64,000 nt of DNA. Source: Sphingomonas panacisoli. Its GTDB lineage: Bacteria; Pseudomonadota; Alphaproteobacteria; Sphingomonadales; Sphingomonadaceae. Within the stretch, counting starts at the first letter, position 1; each line of letters begins with the position of its first letter. Shown here piece after piece: positions 18,131 to 26,286 of the stretch. The DNA lies in the NCBI RefSeq assembly GCF_007859635.1, contig NZ_CP042306.1:248001-312000 (forward strand), given 5' to 3'. The notes beneath the pieces are model-generated. The model was not told the origin of the DNA, searched no databases, and worked only from the letters and a program-made list of their open reading frames with translations. The position numbers and the translations under genes are program-made.

Positions 18131-19123
18131 GTGAAACGGGGCGGGATCTTCCTGGCAGCGCGAATGGCGCTTGGCCTGATGGCTGCGCTGGCGGTGTCGG
18201 CGTGCGTGCAGGGCGACGACGGATCGACCGCGACGCTGATGATTCCCAAGCTGCCGCCCAAGGTCATGCTCGAAAAGCTCGACCTCAACGTACCCACCGA
18301 TCTGTCGATCCCCGAGGGCGCGGCGTCCGATGGCGCCGCGACCACAGAATTCGAGGCCGCGCCGGCGTTCAACGCGCTCGCATCCACCCAGAACCCCGAC
18401 GACGCCACGCGCGCGCTCGATTGCCTGACCCAGGCGGTCTATTACGAAGCGGGCAACCAGTCCGACGACGGCCAGCGCGCCGTCGCGCAAGTCGTGCTCA
18501 ACCGCGTCCGCGACCGGGCCTTTCCGTCCAGCGTATGCGGTGTGGTCTATCAGGGATCGCAGCGGACGACCGGGTGCCAGTTCACCTTCACCTGCGACGG
18601 TTCGCTCAACCGCACGCCGAGCGCCGCTGGTTGGGCGCGCGCCCGTGCGGTGGCCAGCTCGGCGCTGTCCGGCGCGGTCTATGCGCCGGTCGGGTCGGCG
18701 ACCTTCTACCACGCCAACTACGTCTCGCCCTGGTGGGCGAACAGCATGGACAAGGTCGCGACGGTCGGCGCGCATATCTTCTATCGCTGGCGCGCGGGCA
18801 TGGAACGCGCGCTCGCGTTCCGCCAGCCGTATTCGGGCACCGAGCCGACCGTCAGCGGACGTACCGGTGGCGGTGGCGGCGACATGACCTATGCCGGCGT
18901 CGAGAGCGTGGCGGGCGTGCAGATCTATCGCGGCGCGGTGGCGCCGGCGACCACCGTCGCCAAGTCGGGTACGACCAGCGCGGCGCTCGCGAAGCCGGCA
19001 CCGGCGCCGACGTCGAACGCCAAGATCATCCGCGTCGGCGGTGGTCGCGGCGTGAGCGTCTATCGCGGGGCAAGCGGTGCGGCGTCGGGCGAGGACCTGT
19101 CGGACCAGGCGACGGTCGACTAA
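18131..19123 (+). CDS. Cell wall hydrolase, SleB family, probable lipoprotein
   Basis: 330 residues if begun at GTG, which has AGGAGG only one base before it; an ATG at 18164 gives a better-placed start. The N terminus ends in a lipobox (LAVSAC), so the protein is probably lipid-anchored. The hydrolase_2/SleB domain covers residues 90-230: ALDCLTQAVYYEAGNQSDDGQRAVAQV with the catalytic-type glutamate, then VVLNRVRD, GCQFTFTCDG and a C-terminal HIFYRW. SleB-type enzymes cleave peptidoglycan. The last 80 residues are a low-complexity Gly/Ala/Ser tail. A paralogue lies at 41.6 kb. Confidence 0.9.
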   Translation: MKRGGIFLAARMALGLMAALAVSACVQGDDGSTATLMIPKLPPKVMLEKLDLNVPTDLSIPEGAASDGAATTEFEAAPAFNALASTQNPDDATRALDCLTQAVYYEAGNQSDDGQRAVAQVVLNRVRDRAFPSSVCGVVYQGSQRTTGCQFTFTCDGSLNRTPSAAGWARARAVASSALSGAVYAPVGSATFYHANYVSPWWANSMDKVATVGAHIFYRWRAGMERALAFRQPYSGTEPTVSGRTGGGGGDMTYAGVESVAGVQIYRGAVAPATTVAKSGTTSAALAKPAPAPTSNAKIIRVGGGRGVSVYRGASGAASGEDLSDQATVD

Positions 19124-19605
19124 GCCGCGCGTTGCTCGAGGTCGAGCAGGTACTTCTTGCCTTTCAGTCCACCGGCAAATCCCGTCAGCGATCCGTCGCT
19201 TCCGATCACGCGGTGACACGGGGCGACGATCGAGATCGGGTTCTTGCCGTTCGCCGCGCCCACTGCGCGACAGGCGCTCGGCCGGCCGATCTGCGCCGCG
19301 ATTTCGGCATAGCTGCGCGTTTCGCCGGCGGGGATCGTCAGCAGCGCGCCCCATACGCTTTTCTGGAAATCGGTGCCGTGGAAATCGAGCGGCAAGTCGA
19401 ATTGCGTGCGTTTGCCGGCGAAATATTCGTCGAGCTGGCGCTTCGTCTCGACCAGTACGGGATGATCGGGGCGTTCGGTCATCGCGCCGAGCGGCACGCG
19501 ATCCTCGCGATCGTTTTCCCACAGGATCGCGGCGAGCCCGGCGTCGTTCGCGACCAGCTTCAGCTTGCCGACGGGCGAGGGGTGGATGGCGTAGGCATAG
19601 GTCAT
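19120..19605 (-). CDS. ogt: Methylated-DNA-protein-cysteine methyltransferase (Ogt)
   Basis: 161 residues, the length of stand-alone Ogt. The active-site motif is IVAPCHRVIGSDGSLTGFAGG, with the acceptor cysteine; the DNA-binding helix region reads FQKSVWGALLTIPAGETRSYAEIA. The protein removes O6-alkylguanine damage by transferring the alkyl group to its own cysteine. There is no Ada-type regulatory domain. The chosen ATG starts MTYAYAIHPSPVGKL; the longer open frame upstream overlaps the cytochrome b561 gene and is a shadow. It converges with the SleB gene, overlapping by four bases. Confidence 0.95.
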   Translation of the reverse strand: MTYAYAIHPSPVGKLKLVANDAGLAAILWENDREDRVPLGAMTERPDHPVLVETKRQLDEYFAGKRTQFDLPLDFHGTDFQKSVWGALLTIPAGETRSYAEIAAQIGRPSACRAVGAANGKNPISIVAPCHRVIGSDGSLTGFAGGLKGKKYLLDLEQRAA

Positions 19606-19682
19606 GGCGGGGTCCTTCGTCGCTGCGACCAACGATCTAGGCGCCCCGCCCTTGGCTTGCTTCCCGCGACTTGCGGTCAATG

Positions 19683-20258
19683 TCAGTTCCCGATGCCCAT
19701 CCGCTGCAGTTCCGGATGCCCCTGGAACTGATGCTTGAGCGCGCCGCCCAGGTGCATCAGGAACAGGGCGTAGACGAGGTACGCGATATAGCCGTGCGCT
19801 GCACCGAACGTGCTGTGCACCCATTCCTTCGTGTCGTGCGGCAAGTTCATGATGAAGCCCAATCGCGGCCATTCGAATGTGCCGAAGAACAGCATTGGAT
19901 GCGTCGCCGCATCCTTCCATGCCGAGTCCATCACCCAGCCGGTGATCGGCATCGCGAGGATCACGAAATACAGTCCCCAATGAACCACGTGCGACAATGT
20001 CGCCTCCCACGCTTTGTAGCTGGCGGGATAGGGGGGCGGCTTGTGCCCCAGCCGCCACAGGAGGCGCAGGATGGCAAGCCCGAGCACCGTGACCCCGATC
20101 GACTTGTGGCTGTCGATCATCGGCCGGACATATGCGGCGATCGCGTCGTTATGGTCGCCGAGCGGCCAGATCCAGGCGAGCGCGATGTTGGCGATGATGC
20201 CCAAAGCCACCAGCCAGTGCAGGAGGATGGCGATTTTCGTGTAACGCTGCGTTTCCAA
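19683..20258 (-). CDS. Cytochrome b561 family protein
   Basis: 191 residues with four membrane spans. Heme-ligand-type histidines lie in the expected places: ILLHWLVALGI in span 1, IDSHKSIGVTVLGL in span 2, SHVVHWGLYFVILAMPITGW in span 3, and YALFLMHLGGALKHQF in span 4. The family moves electrons between quinol and periplasmic acceptors in the inner membrane. The start is TTG, with AGGAG well placed before it. Transcribed towards ogt, 77 bases away. Confidence 0.92.
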   Translation of the reverse strand: METQRYTKIAILLHWLVALGIIANIALAWIWPLGDHNDAIAAYVRPMIDSHKSIGVTVLGLAILRLLWRLGHKPPPYPASYKAWEATLSHVVHWGLYFVILAMPITGWVMDSAWKDAATHPMLFFGTFEWPRLGFIMNLPHDTKEWVHSTFGAAHGYIAYLVYALFLMHLGGALKHQFQGHPELQRMGIGN

Positions 20259-20350
20259 TTCTCACTCCTCGTCATCCGGCGTTCAGGCTAGTTCGGCCAC
20301 GTAACGAACGCTAGTAGGCTTTGTCCCTTCCCCAGGTGTTCAAACTCCCC

Positions 20351-21811
20351 ATGCTCCAGCGTACCGCGGCCGATGCGCTCGCTCAGACCTTCGCGAAGCA
20401 ATCGCCCCGGCTGAACCCGCGCCGCGTCGGTTGGCCCAGTCGTGCGATCACCGCGCTCGTATATGTGGCCTTCATCGCGCTGGTGGTTCAGGCGTTCCTG
20501 CGCCAGGGCATTTTGGTCTGGGCGGTCGGCGTCGCGTACATCCTGTACGATACCGCGCTGCTGATCTTCACCGCGATTGAGATTTGGCCGCTGCGTCATG
20601 GCGCGGGGCGGGCGGCGGCGAGCGACGCAACCGCCAGTCTGGCGATCATCGTCGCCGCGCGCAACGAAGCGGCGGTGCTCGACGTCACGATCGACCGGCT
20701 GGCGGCGCAGGACGGCGCGCCCGATTTGATCCTGATCGCCGACGACGGATCGGATGACGCCACCCCGGAGGCACTCGCGCGCTACGGCCTGACGCCGCCC
20801 GACATCGGGGCGATCAGTCCGCCGGCGCCGGGACTGCCGTCGTTGCGCTGGCTGCGGCTGCCGCACGGCGGCAAGGCGCGCGCGCTCAACGCCGCGTTGC
20901 TACATGTGCCGCAGGACATCGTCGTCACGGTCGATGCCGACACCCTGCTCGAACCCGGCGCGATCGCCGCGATGCGCGGGGCGTTCGCCGCCGAGCCGGC
21001 GCTGGTCGCGGCGACCGGCGTCATCCGCCCGATGTGCGGGCCGAGCCTGTCGGGGCGGCTGTTCGAGTGGTTCCAGACCTACGAATATGTCCGCAACTTC
21101 CTGTCGCGTTATGCCTGGGAGCGGTTGAACGGATTGCTGCTCGTGTCTGGCGCGTTTGCCGCGTTCCGGACCAAGGCGGTGATCGAGGTCGGCGGGTTCG
21201 ACCCCGATTGCCTGGTCGAGGATTACGAGCTGATCCATCGCTTGCACCGCTTCGCGCACGACAGCGGCCGCGACTGGCGCGTCCGGGTGGTCGGCGGCGC
21301 GCTGGCCAGTACCGACGCGCCCGCGACCTTGCCCGCTTTCCTGCGCCAGCGCCGTCGCTGGTTCGGCGGGTTCCTGCAGACGCAGCACTGGAACCGCGAC
21401 ATGGTCGCCAATCGCCGGTTCGGAAAGCTCGGCACCGCGATGCTGCCGGTCAAGGCGGCCGACACGATGCAGCCGGTGTTCGGGCTGACGGCGTTCGCGA
21501 TCCTGATCGTCGTGTTGGTCACCGGGCGGCTGCATATCGTGCTACCGATCCTGATCATCATGATCGCCAAGATCGCGATCGACCTGACCTTCCACCTCGC
21601 GTCGCTGACGCTCTATTCGCGCTGGACCGGCCAGACCAAGGGCCTGCGGTTCGGCCCGGCGCTGGCGGCGGCGATGCTCGAGCCGTTCAGCTTCCAGCTG
21701 TTCCGCCACTGGGGCGCGATCCTGGGGTGGAAGGCGTTCCTGACCGGCCGCGAGACGTGGGCGCGGCAAAGCCGGACGGCGATCGCCGAGGTGAAGCGGG
21801 ACGAGGCATAA
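20351..21811 (+). CDS. Membrane-bound family 2 glycosyltransferase
   Basis: 486 residues from the ATG; a TTG ten codons upstream is possible but unsupported. Two N-terminal spans are followed by the GT2 catalytic domain: LAIIVAARNEAAVLD, IADDGSDD, VVTVDADT, CLVEDYELIHRL and QRRRWFGGFLQTQ. These are the D, DxD, ED and Q-x2-RW motifs of processive, BcsA/IcaA-like synthases. Three or four further spans follow. It probably builds a beta-linked polysaccharide from a nucleotide sugar at the inner membrane. No PilZ domain or cellulose-type partner is adjacent, so the product is unknown. Confidence 0.88.
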   Translation: MLQRTAADALAQTFAKQSPRLNPRRVGWPSRAITALVYVAFIALVVQAFLRQGILVWAVGVAYILYDTALLIFTAIEIWPLRHGAGRAAASDATASLAIIVAARNEAAVLDVTIDRLAAQDGAPDLILIADDGSDDATPEALARYGLTPPDIGAISPPAPGLPSLRWLRLPHGGKARALNAALLHVPQDIVVTVDADTLLEPGAIAAMRGAFAAEPALVAATGVIRPMCGPSLSGRLFEWFQTYEYVRNFLSRYAWERLNGLLLVSGAFAAFRTKAVIEVGGFDPDCLVEDYELIHRLHRFAHDSGRDWRVRVVGGALASTDAPATLPAFLRQRRRWFGGFLQTQHWNRDMVANRRFGKLGTAMLPVKAADTMQPVFGLTAFAILIVVLVTGRLHIVLPILIIMIAKIAIDLTFHLASLTLYSRWTGQTKGLRFGPALAAAMLEPFSFQLFRHWGAILGWKAFLTGRETWARQSRTAIAEVKRDEA

Positions 21812-21815
21812 ACTC

Positions 21816-21893
21816 GTGTTCCTGCGAAAGCAGGAACCCAGAGCCCTAAGCGATGTCGCTGATGACCCTGGGCTCCTGCTTTCGCAGGAGCAC
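21816..21893. repeat. Two-hairpin intergenic repeat, copy 3
   Basis: The left hairpin is GTGTTCCTGCGAAAGCAGGAAC and the right is GCTCCTGCTTTCGCAGGAGCAC; a 30-base spacer includes complementary CCCAGAGCCC/GGGCTC. It lies between convergent genes, and its right edge touches the stop codon of the thioesterase gene. Nearly the same sequence recurs at 53.8 kb. Confidence 0.8.
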
Positions 21894-22282
21894 TAGGTCA
21901 GAAACGGCGCGGCCAGTTCCGGCCGGACGCGCATCAGGCGGCCAGTGGCGCGGTCGATCAGCGCCCAGGTCGTCACGGCCTGCACCTTCACCTTGCCGTC
22001 AGCGCCGGTGAACTTCACGTGCCGGTCGAACCGTGCGCCCTGCGGCGGGTCGCTGACCCAGGTTTCGGCGGTGACCGTCTCGCCCGCCGCCACGTTGCCG
22101 CGATAATCGATCTCGTGCCGGGTCACGACCCAGATCATCGCTGCGCGCTGCTCGGGCGTCGCGACATGGTTCCAGTGCGCGACCGCGATGTCCTGTATCC
22201 ACTTCACCCACACCGCATTGTTGACGTGGCCGAGTTCGTCGATGTCGGCGGCGGTCGCGGTGATCGGATAGGAGAAGGTCAT
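21893..22282 (-). CDS. Acyl-CoA thioesterase, 4HBT hot-dog fold
   Basis: 129 residues, the size of YbgC/4HBT-type thioesterases. The N terminus has the family signature ADIDELGHVNNAVWVKWIQD, including the catalytic-type aspartate-for-glutamate and asparagine positions, followed by a central strand region HEIDYRGNVAAGETVTAETWV. These enzymes hydrolyse acyl-CoA esters in the cytosol; the substrate is not predictable from sequence. It overlaps the small upstream gene by four bases. The last codons sit at the edge of an intergenic repeat. Confidence 0.87.
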   Translation of the reverse strand: MTFSYPITATAADIDELGHVNNAVWVKWIQDIAVAHWNHVATPEQRAAMIWVVTRHEIDYRGNVAAGETVTAETWVSDPPQGARFDRHVKFTGADGKVKVQAVTTWALIDRATGRLMRVRPELAAPFLT

Positions 22283-22626
22283 TCCGCGATCGTCCAGATC
22301 GTCGCGGATTCGGGCGCGCGGCTCAGCTTGGCGGCACGCGCGGCGACCTCGCCCCGCTCACCCTCCTCATAGAAGCTCCGCGTATCCGGCACCTTGCGCA
22401 GCCGCTCGCGAAAGGTCGGGCGCCAGCAATCGACGATCGTCAGCTTCGGCTTGGTCGAGGATAGGTTGGCGCTGAGGCCGTGGCGCCACTCCTCGCGGAT
22501 CGTGCGCAGCGCGAACATCTCCGACCCCGGCTGTTCGGGCTGGTCCACCGTCATCGTCGCGAAGAACCCGACCGCGCCCTTCGCCGTCAGGATCCCGGAG
22601 CCTTCGATCAGCACGCGGAACAGCAA
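22279..22626 (-). CDS. Conserved-looking small protein of unknown function, 115 aa
   Basis: Begins with TTG immediately after the oligopeptidase B stop (TAA-TTG), with no room for a longer start, and ends overlapping the thioesterase start by four bases. This tight packing supports it as real. The sequence has no signal peptide or membrane span. It opens LLFRVLIEGSGILTAKG, contains FFATMTVDQPEQPGSE and a charged RPTFRERLRKVPDT segment. I recognise no domain. Its place between a peptidase and a thioesterase gives no clear functional lead. Confidence 0.65.
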   Translation of the reverse strand: MLFRVLIEGSGILTAKGAVGFFATMTVDQPEQPGSEMFALRTIREEWRHGLSANLSSTKPKLTIVDCWRPTFRERLRKVPDTRSFYEEGERGEVAARAAKLSRAPESATIWTIAE

Positions 22627-24687
22627 TTACGCCTCGACGCCCAGTTGCCACAGTACGAAGGCATGTTCCTCGGCGCCCTCGTACAGGCTGTCGAACCGCC
22701 CCGATTTGCCGCCATGCCCAGCGCCCATGTTGGTCTTGAGCAGCAGGACGTTGTCGTCGGTCTTCGTCGCGCGCAGCTTCGCGGCCCATTTCGCCGGTTC
22801 CCAATAGGTAACGCGCGGATCGTTGAGCCCGCCCGAGATGAACATCGGCGGATAGGCCTGCGCGGTGACGTTGTCGTAAGGGCTGTAGGAGCGGATCAGT
22901 TCGAACGCCGCTTTGTCCTCGATCGGGTTGCCCCATTCGGGCCATTCGCCGGGCGTCAGCGGCAGACTCTCGTCGAGCATCGTGTTGAGCACATCGACGA
23001 ACGGCACGTCGGCGATCACCGCGCCCCACAATTCAGGGTCCGAATTGACCACCGCGCCCATCAACTCGCCGCCCGCCGAACGGCCCGCGATCGCGATCTT
23101 TCCGGCGCTGGTCCAGCCATCCGCGACCAGCGCCTTCGCCACGTCGACGAAATCGTTGAACGTATTCTCGCGCTTTTCGAGCTTGCCGTCGTGATACCAT
23201 TGCTGGCCCAGATCGTCGCCGCCGCGGATGTGTGCGATAGCATAGGCGAAACCGCGGTCGAGCAGGCTCAGCCGCCCGGTCGAGAAACCCGGTGGGATCG
23301 CATAACAGTACGCGCCATAGGCGTAGAGGAAGAGCGGGCGGCTGCCATCGCGCGGGAAGCCAGCCGGGTAGACGATCGACACCGGCACCTCGGTCCCGTC
23401 GCGCGCTTTGATCTTGAGCCGCTCGGTCGCGTATTTGCCCGCCTCGTACCCGCTCGGGATTTCCTGCACCTTGAGCACGGTCATCTCGCCGGTCGCGACG
23501 TCGTAGTCGTACACCGTCCCCGGCGTGACCATCGATTCATAGCCGAGCCGCAGCACCTGCTGGTCGTATTCGGGATTGTCGCCGAGGCCAGCGGCATAAC
23601 TCGCTTCGGGAAACACGATCCGCTGCGGCGCGATCGTCGGATCGTAGCGATATATATCGATCTGATCGAGCCCGTCCTCGCGCCCCTCGACGACGAAATA
23701 GTCGCGGTAGCATTCGATCCCGGTCATGTAGAAATGGGTCGATGGCGCGATCAGCTCGGCCCACGTGCCGGGGTCGGAAATCGGCGCGGTGACCAGGCGC
23801 CACATCGGATCGGTGTCGTTGGTGTGGATGTACAGCGTATCGCCATGCGTCTCGACATCGTATTCGCGGCCGGTCTTGCGCGGCGCGATCATCAGCGGCT
23901 TGGCGAGCGGATCGGTCGCGGGGAGCAGATAGACTTCGCTGGTGACGTGATCGCCGGTGCCGATCACGATCCATCGCCGGTCGCTGGTCTCGCTGACCGC
24001 GACGCGGAAACCTTCATCGGCTTCCTTGAACAACTCGATATCGCTGTCGATCGGGGTGCCCAGCCGGTGCAGCCGGGCATTGTCGGTCCGCCATTGTTCG
24101 TTGGCGAGCCCATAGAGGAACGCGCTGTCGTCGGCGGTCCACACGATCTCCGACAGCATGCCGGGGATCGTGTCGGGCAGATGCTCGCCGGTCGCGAGGT
24201 TCTTGACGCGGATGGTGAAGCGTTCCGATCCGTTGTCGTCGATCGCATAGGCGAGCAGCGTGCCGTCGTTCGACACCGAGAACGCGCCGAGCCGGAAATA
24301 TTCCTTGCCCTCGGCCAGCGCCGGCTCGTCGAGCAGCAATTCGTCGGGTCCGCCCGCGACGGGCTTGCGCCACCATTTGCGATACTGCCCGCCGGTTTCG
24401 AACGCGGTCCAGTACAGCCAGTCGCCGTCCTTTTGCGGCACCGAGGATTCGTCCTCCTTGATGCGGCCCTTCATCTCCTCGTACAGCCGATCGGTCAGCG
24501 CCTTGTGCGGCGCCATCATCGCGTCGAAATAGGCGTTCTCCTCCGCGAGATAGGCGAGCACGTCCTTGTCGGTGACCGTCGGATAGTTCGGGTCCTTCAG
24601 CCACGCCCAGGGATCGCTGATCGTCACGCCGTGCGTGGTGAAGTTGTGCGGGCGCGTCGCGGCGATGGGGGGCGTAAGGTCGGTCAT
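22627..24687 (-). CDS. ptrB: Oligopeptidase B, S9 family
   Basis: 686 residues, full length for oligopeptidase B, a cytosolic serine peptidase cutting short peptides after Arg/Lys. The N-terminal beta-propeller begins with the diagnostic DPWAWLKDPNYP. The C-terminal alpha/beta hydrolase domain carries AYGAYCYAIPPGFS, HIRGGDDLGQQWY, the nucleophile GRSAGGELMGAV, the aspartate in SGGLNDPRVTYWEPAKW and the histidine in GAGHGGKSGR. First gene of a run that includes the small unknown and the thioesterase. A two-hairpin repeat separates it from the divergent MFS gene. Confidence 0.95.
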   Translation of the reverse strand: MTDLTPPIAATRPHNFTTHGVTISDPWAWLKDPNYPTVTDKDVLAYLAEENAYFDAMMAPHKALTDRLYEEMKGRIKEDESSVPQKDGDWLYWTAFETGGQYRKWWRKPVAGGPDELLLDEPALAEGKEYFRLGAFSVSNDGTLLAYAIDDNGSERFTIRVKNLATGEHLPDTIPGMLSEIVWTADDSAFLYGLANEQWRTDNARLHRLGTPIDSDIELFKEADEGFRVAVSETSDRRWIVIGTGDHVTSEVYLLPATDPLAKPLMIAPRKTGREYDVETHGDTLYIHTNDTDPMWRLVTAPISDPGTWAELIAPSTHFYMTGIECYRDYFVVEGREDGLDQIDIYRYDPTIAPQRIVFPEASYAAGLGDNPEYDQQVLRLGYESMVTPGTVYDYDVATGEMTVLKVQEIPSGYEAGKYATERLKIKARDGTEVPVSIVYPAGFPRDGSRPLFLYAYGAYCYAIPPGFSTGRLSLLDRGFAYAIAHIRGGDDLGQQWYHDGKLEKRENTFNDFVDVAKALVADGWTSAGKIAIAGRSAGGELMGAVVNSDPELWGAVIADVPFVDVLNTMLDESLPLTPGEWPEWGNPIEDKAAFELIRSYSPYDNVTAQAYPPMFISGGLNDPRVTYWEPAKWAAKLRATKTDDNVLLLKTNMGAGHGGKSGRFDSLYEGAEEHAFVLWQLGVEA

Positions 24688-24706
24688 TGCGGTTCCCTAG
24701 CCTTGT

Positions 24707-24797
24707 CGTCATCCCCGCGAAAGCGGGGACCCATCTCGCGGACGCGCTTCTTGAAAGCCGACGTGGGAGATGGGTTCCCGCTTTCGCGGGAATGACG
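24707..24797. repeat. Two-hairpin intergenic repeat, copy 4
   Basis: Left hairpin CGTCATCCCCGCGAAAGCGG, right hairpin CCGCTTTCGCGGGAATGACG, with inverted inner parts GACCCATCTC and GAGATGGGTT. The whole element is one extended imperfect palindrome. Unusually, it lies between divergent starts (ptrB and the MFS exporter), so promoters for both genes must sit beside or within it. Confidence 0.8.
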
Positions 24798-24810
24798 GTA
24801 GAGGACAGGC

Positions 24811-26157
24811 ATGCTCACCCCCCGCCATCCGCGCCTGACCTTGCTTGCGACGATCCTGGCGTCGAGCCTGGCGTTCATCGACGGGTCGGTGGTCAACGTC
24901 GCGCTGCCCGCGATCGGGCGCGACCTGCAGGCGAGCGCGGCGGACTTGCAATGGACGATCAACGCCTACCTGCTGCCTTTGTCCGCGCTGTTGCTGCTCG
25001 GCGGGGCGGCGGGGGATCATTTCGGGCGGCGGCGGATGCTGGTCGGCGGGATCGTGCTGTTCGCGGCGGCGTCGCTGGCGTGCGCTGCGGCGCCGGGCCT
25101 CGAACTGCTGCTCGCTGCGCGGGTGGTTCAAGGGATCGGCGCGGCGATGCTGATGCCCAACAGCCTGTCGATCCTGAGCCATGCTTTCTCGGGCGAAGAT
25201 AAGGGCCGCGCGGTCGGTACGTGGGCGGCGGTCGGCGCGATCGCCAGCGCGTTCGGTCCGCCGCTCGGCGGCTGGCTAGTCGATGCGGTCGGGTGGCGCG
25301 CGATCTTCTACATCAACCTGCCGGTCGCGGCGCTGGCGATCGGGCTCGCGCTCAAGGGCGTCGAGGAAAGCGGCGAGGGCAAGCAACCACTCGACTGGAT
25401 CGGCGCCGCATTCGCGACGATCGCGCTCGGCGCGCTGACCTGGGCGTTGACCTTGTGGTCGAGCGAGCGGGTGATGACGCCAGAAGCGTGGATCGCGCTG
25501 ACTGCGGGGATCGTGACGCTCGCGCTGTTCGTCCTGGTCGAGCGTCGCCGCGGCGACCGCGCGATGATGCCGCTCGCGCTGTTCGGCACGCGCGCGTTCG
25601 TCGGGCTGACCGGCTATACTTTCCTGCTCTACGGCGCGCTCGGCGGGCTGATCGTGCTGTTGCCTTATGTGCTGATCACCGGTGGTTACTCGCCGGTCCA
25701 AGCAGGGTTCGCGCTGCTGCCGTTCTCGTTCGGGATCGGTCTCGGCTCGCGCGCGATGGGCAAGCTGACCGAACGGATCGGGCCGCGCTGGCCGCTGACG
25801 ATCGGGCCATTGGTGGTCGCGGGCGGCTTCGCGCTGATGCTCCGGGTCGATCCGCAAGCGAGTTACTGGACCAGCGTGCTGCCGGGGATCGCCGCGATCG
25901 CGCTCGGCATGGCGATGGCGGTCGCGCCGCTGACCACCGCGGTACTGTCCTCGGTCGACGACGATCACACCGGCACCGCCTCCGGCTTCAACAGCGCGAT
26001 CGCGCGGACCGGCGGGCTGATCGCGACCGCCGGATCGGGCGCGGTGATCGCCGCGAGCGGCCCGGCGTTGATCGGCGCGTTCCACGGCGCGGCGCTGGTC
26101 GGCGCGGCGCTGGCCGCCGGTGCGGCATCGTCGGCATTCCTCAGCCTCGGCGATTGA
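24811..26157 (+). CDS. MFS drug exporter, DHA2 (EmrB/QacA) type
   Basis: 448 residues with about fourteen hydrophobic spans. The DHA2 signature is visible: SLAFIDGSVVNVALPAIGRDL at the start, AGDHFGRRRMLVGG in the A-motif position, GIGAAMLMPNSLSIL and the motif C stretch GPPLGGWLVDAVGWRAIFYINLP. Such proteins expel toxic compounds using the proton gradient. There is no adjacent membrane-fusion (EmrA-like) gene or regulator. The ATG lies 14 bases after the repeat, leaving very little leader. Confidence 0.93.
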   Translation: MLTPRHPRLTLLATILASSLAFIDGSVVNVALPAIGRDLQASAADLQWTINAYLLPLSALLLLGGAAGDHFGRRRMLVGGIVLFAAASLACAAAPGLELLLAARVVQGIGAAMLMPNSLSILSHAFSGEDKGRAVGTWAAVGAIASAFGPPLGGWLVDAVGWRAIFYINLPVAALAIGLALKGVEESGEGKQPLDWIGAAFATIALGALTWALTLWSSERVMTPEAWIALTAGIVTLALFVLVERRRGDRAMMPLALFGTRAFVGLTGYTFLLYGALGGLIVLLPYVLITGGYSPVQAGFALLPFSFGIGLGSRAMGKLTERIGPRWPLTIGPLVVAGGFALMLRVDPQASYWTSVLPGIAAIALGMAMAVAPLTTAVLSSVDDDHTGTASGFNSAIARTGGLIATAGSGAVIAASGPALIGAFHGAALVGAALAAGAASSAFLSLGD

Positions 26158-26286
26158 ACTATTTTCCTACAGCGCCGCTTTCTGCCAAGGACGGATGACG
26201 TCGTTCGACGTGCTGCGCTCCGCCGATCCGGCGAGGCGCGGTTAGTGTAACCCTGGTGTCAACTTAAGCCTTTCGGGAATGCCTTG

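Noticed and set aside
22480..24795. Long plus-strand open frame of 771 residues opposite ptrB
   Set aside because: It mirrors a clear oligopeptidase B on the other strand. Composition is Arg/His/Asp rich without domains, as is usual for the antisense of a high-GC gene.
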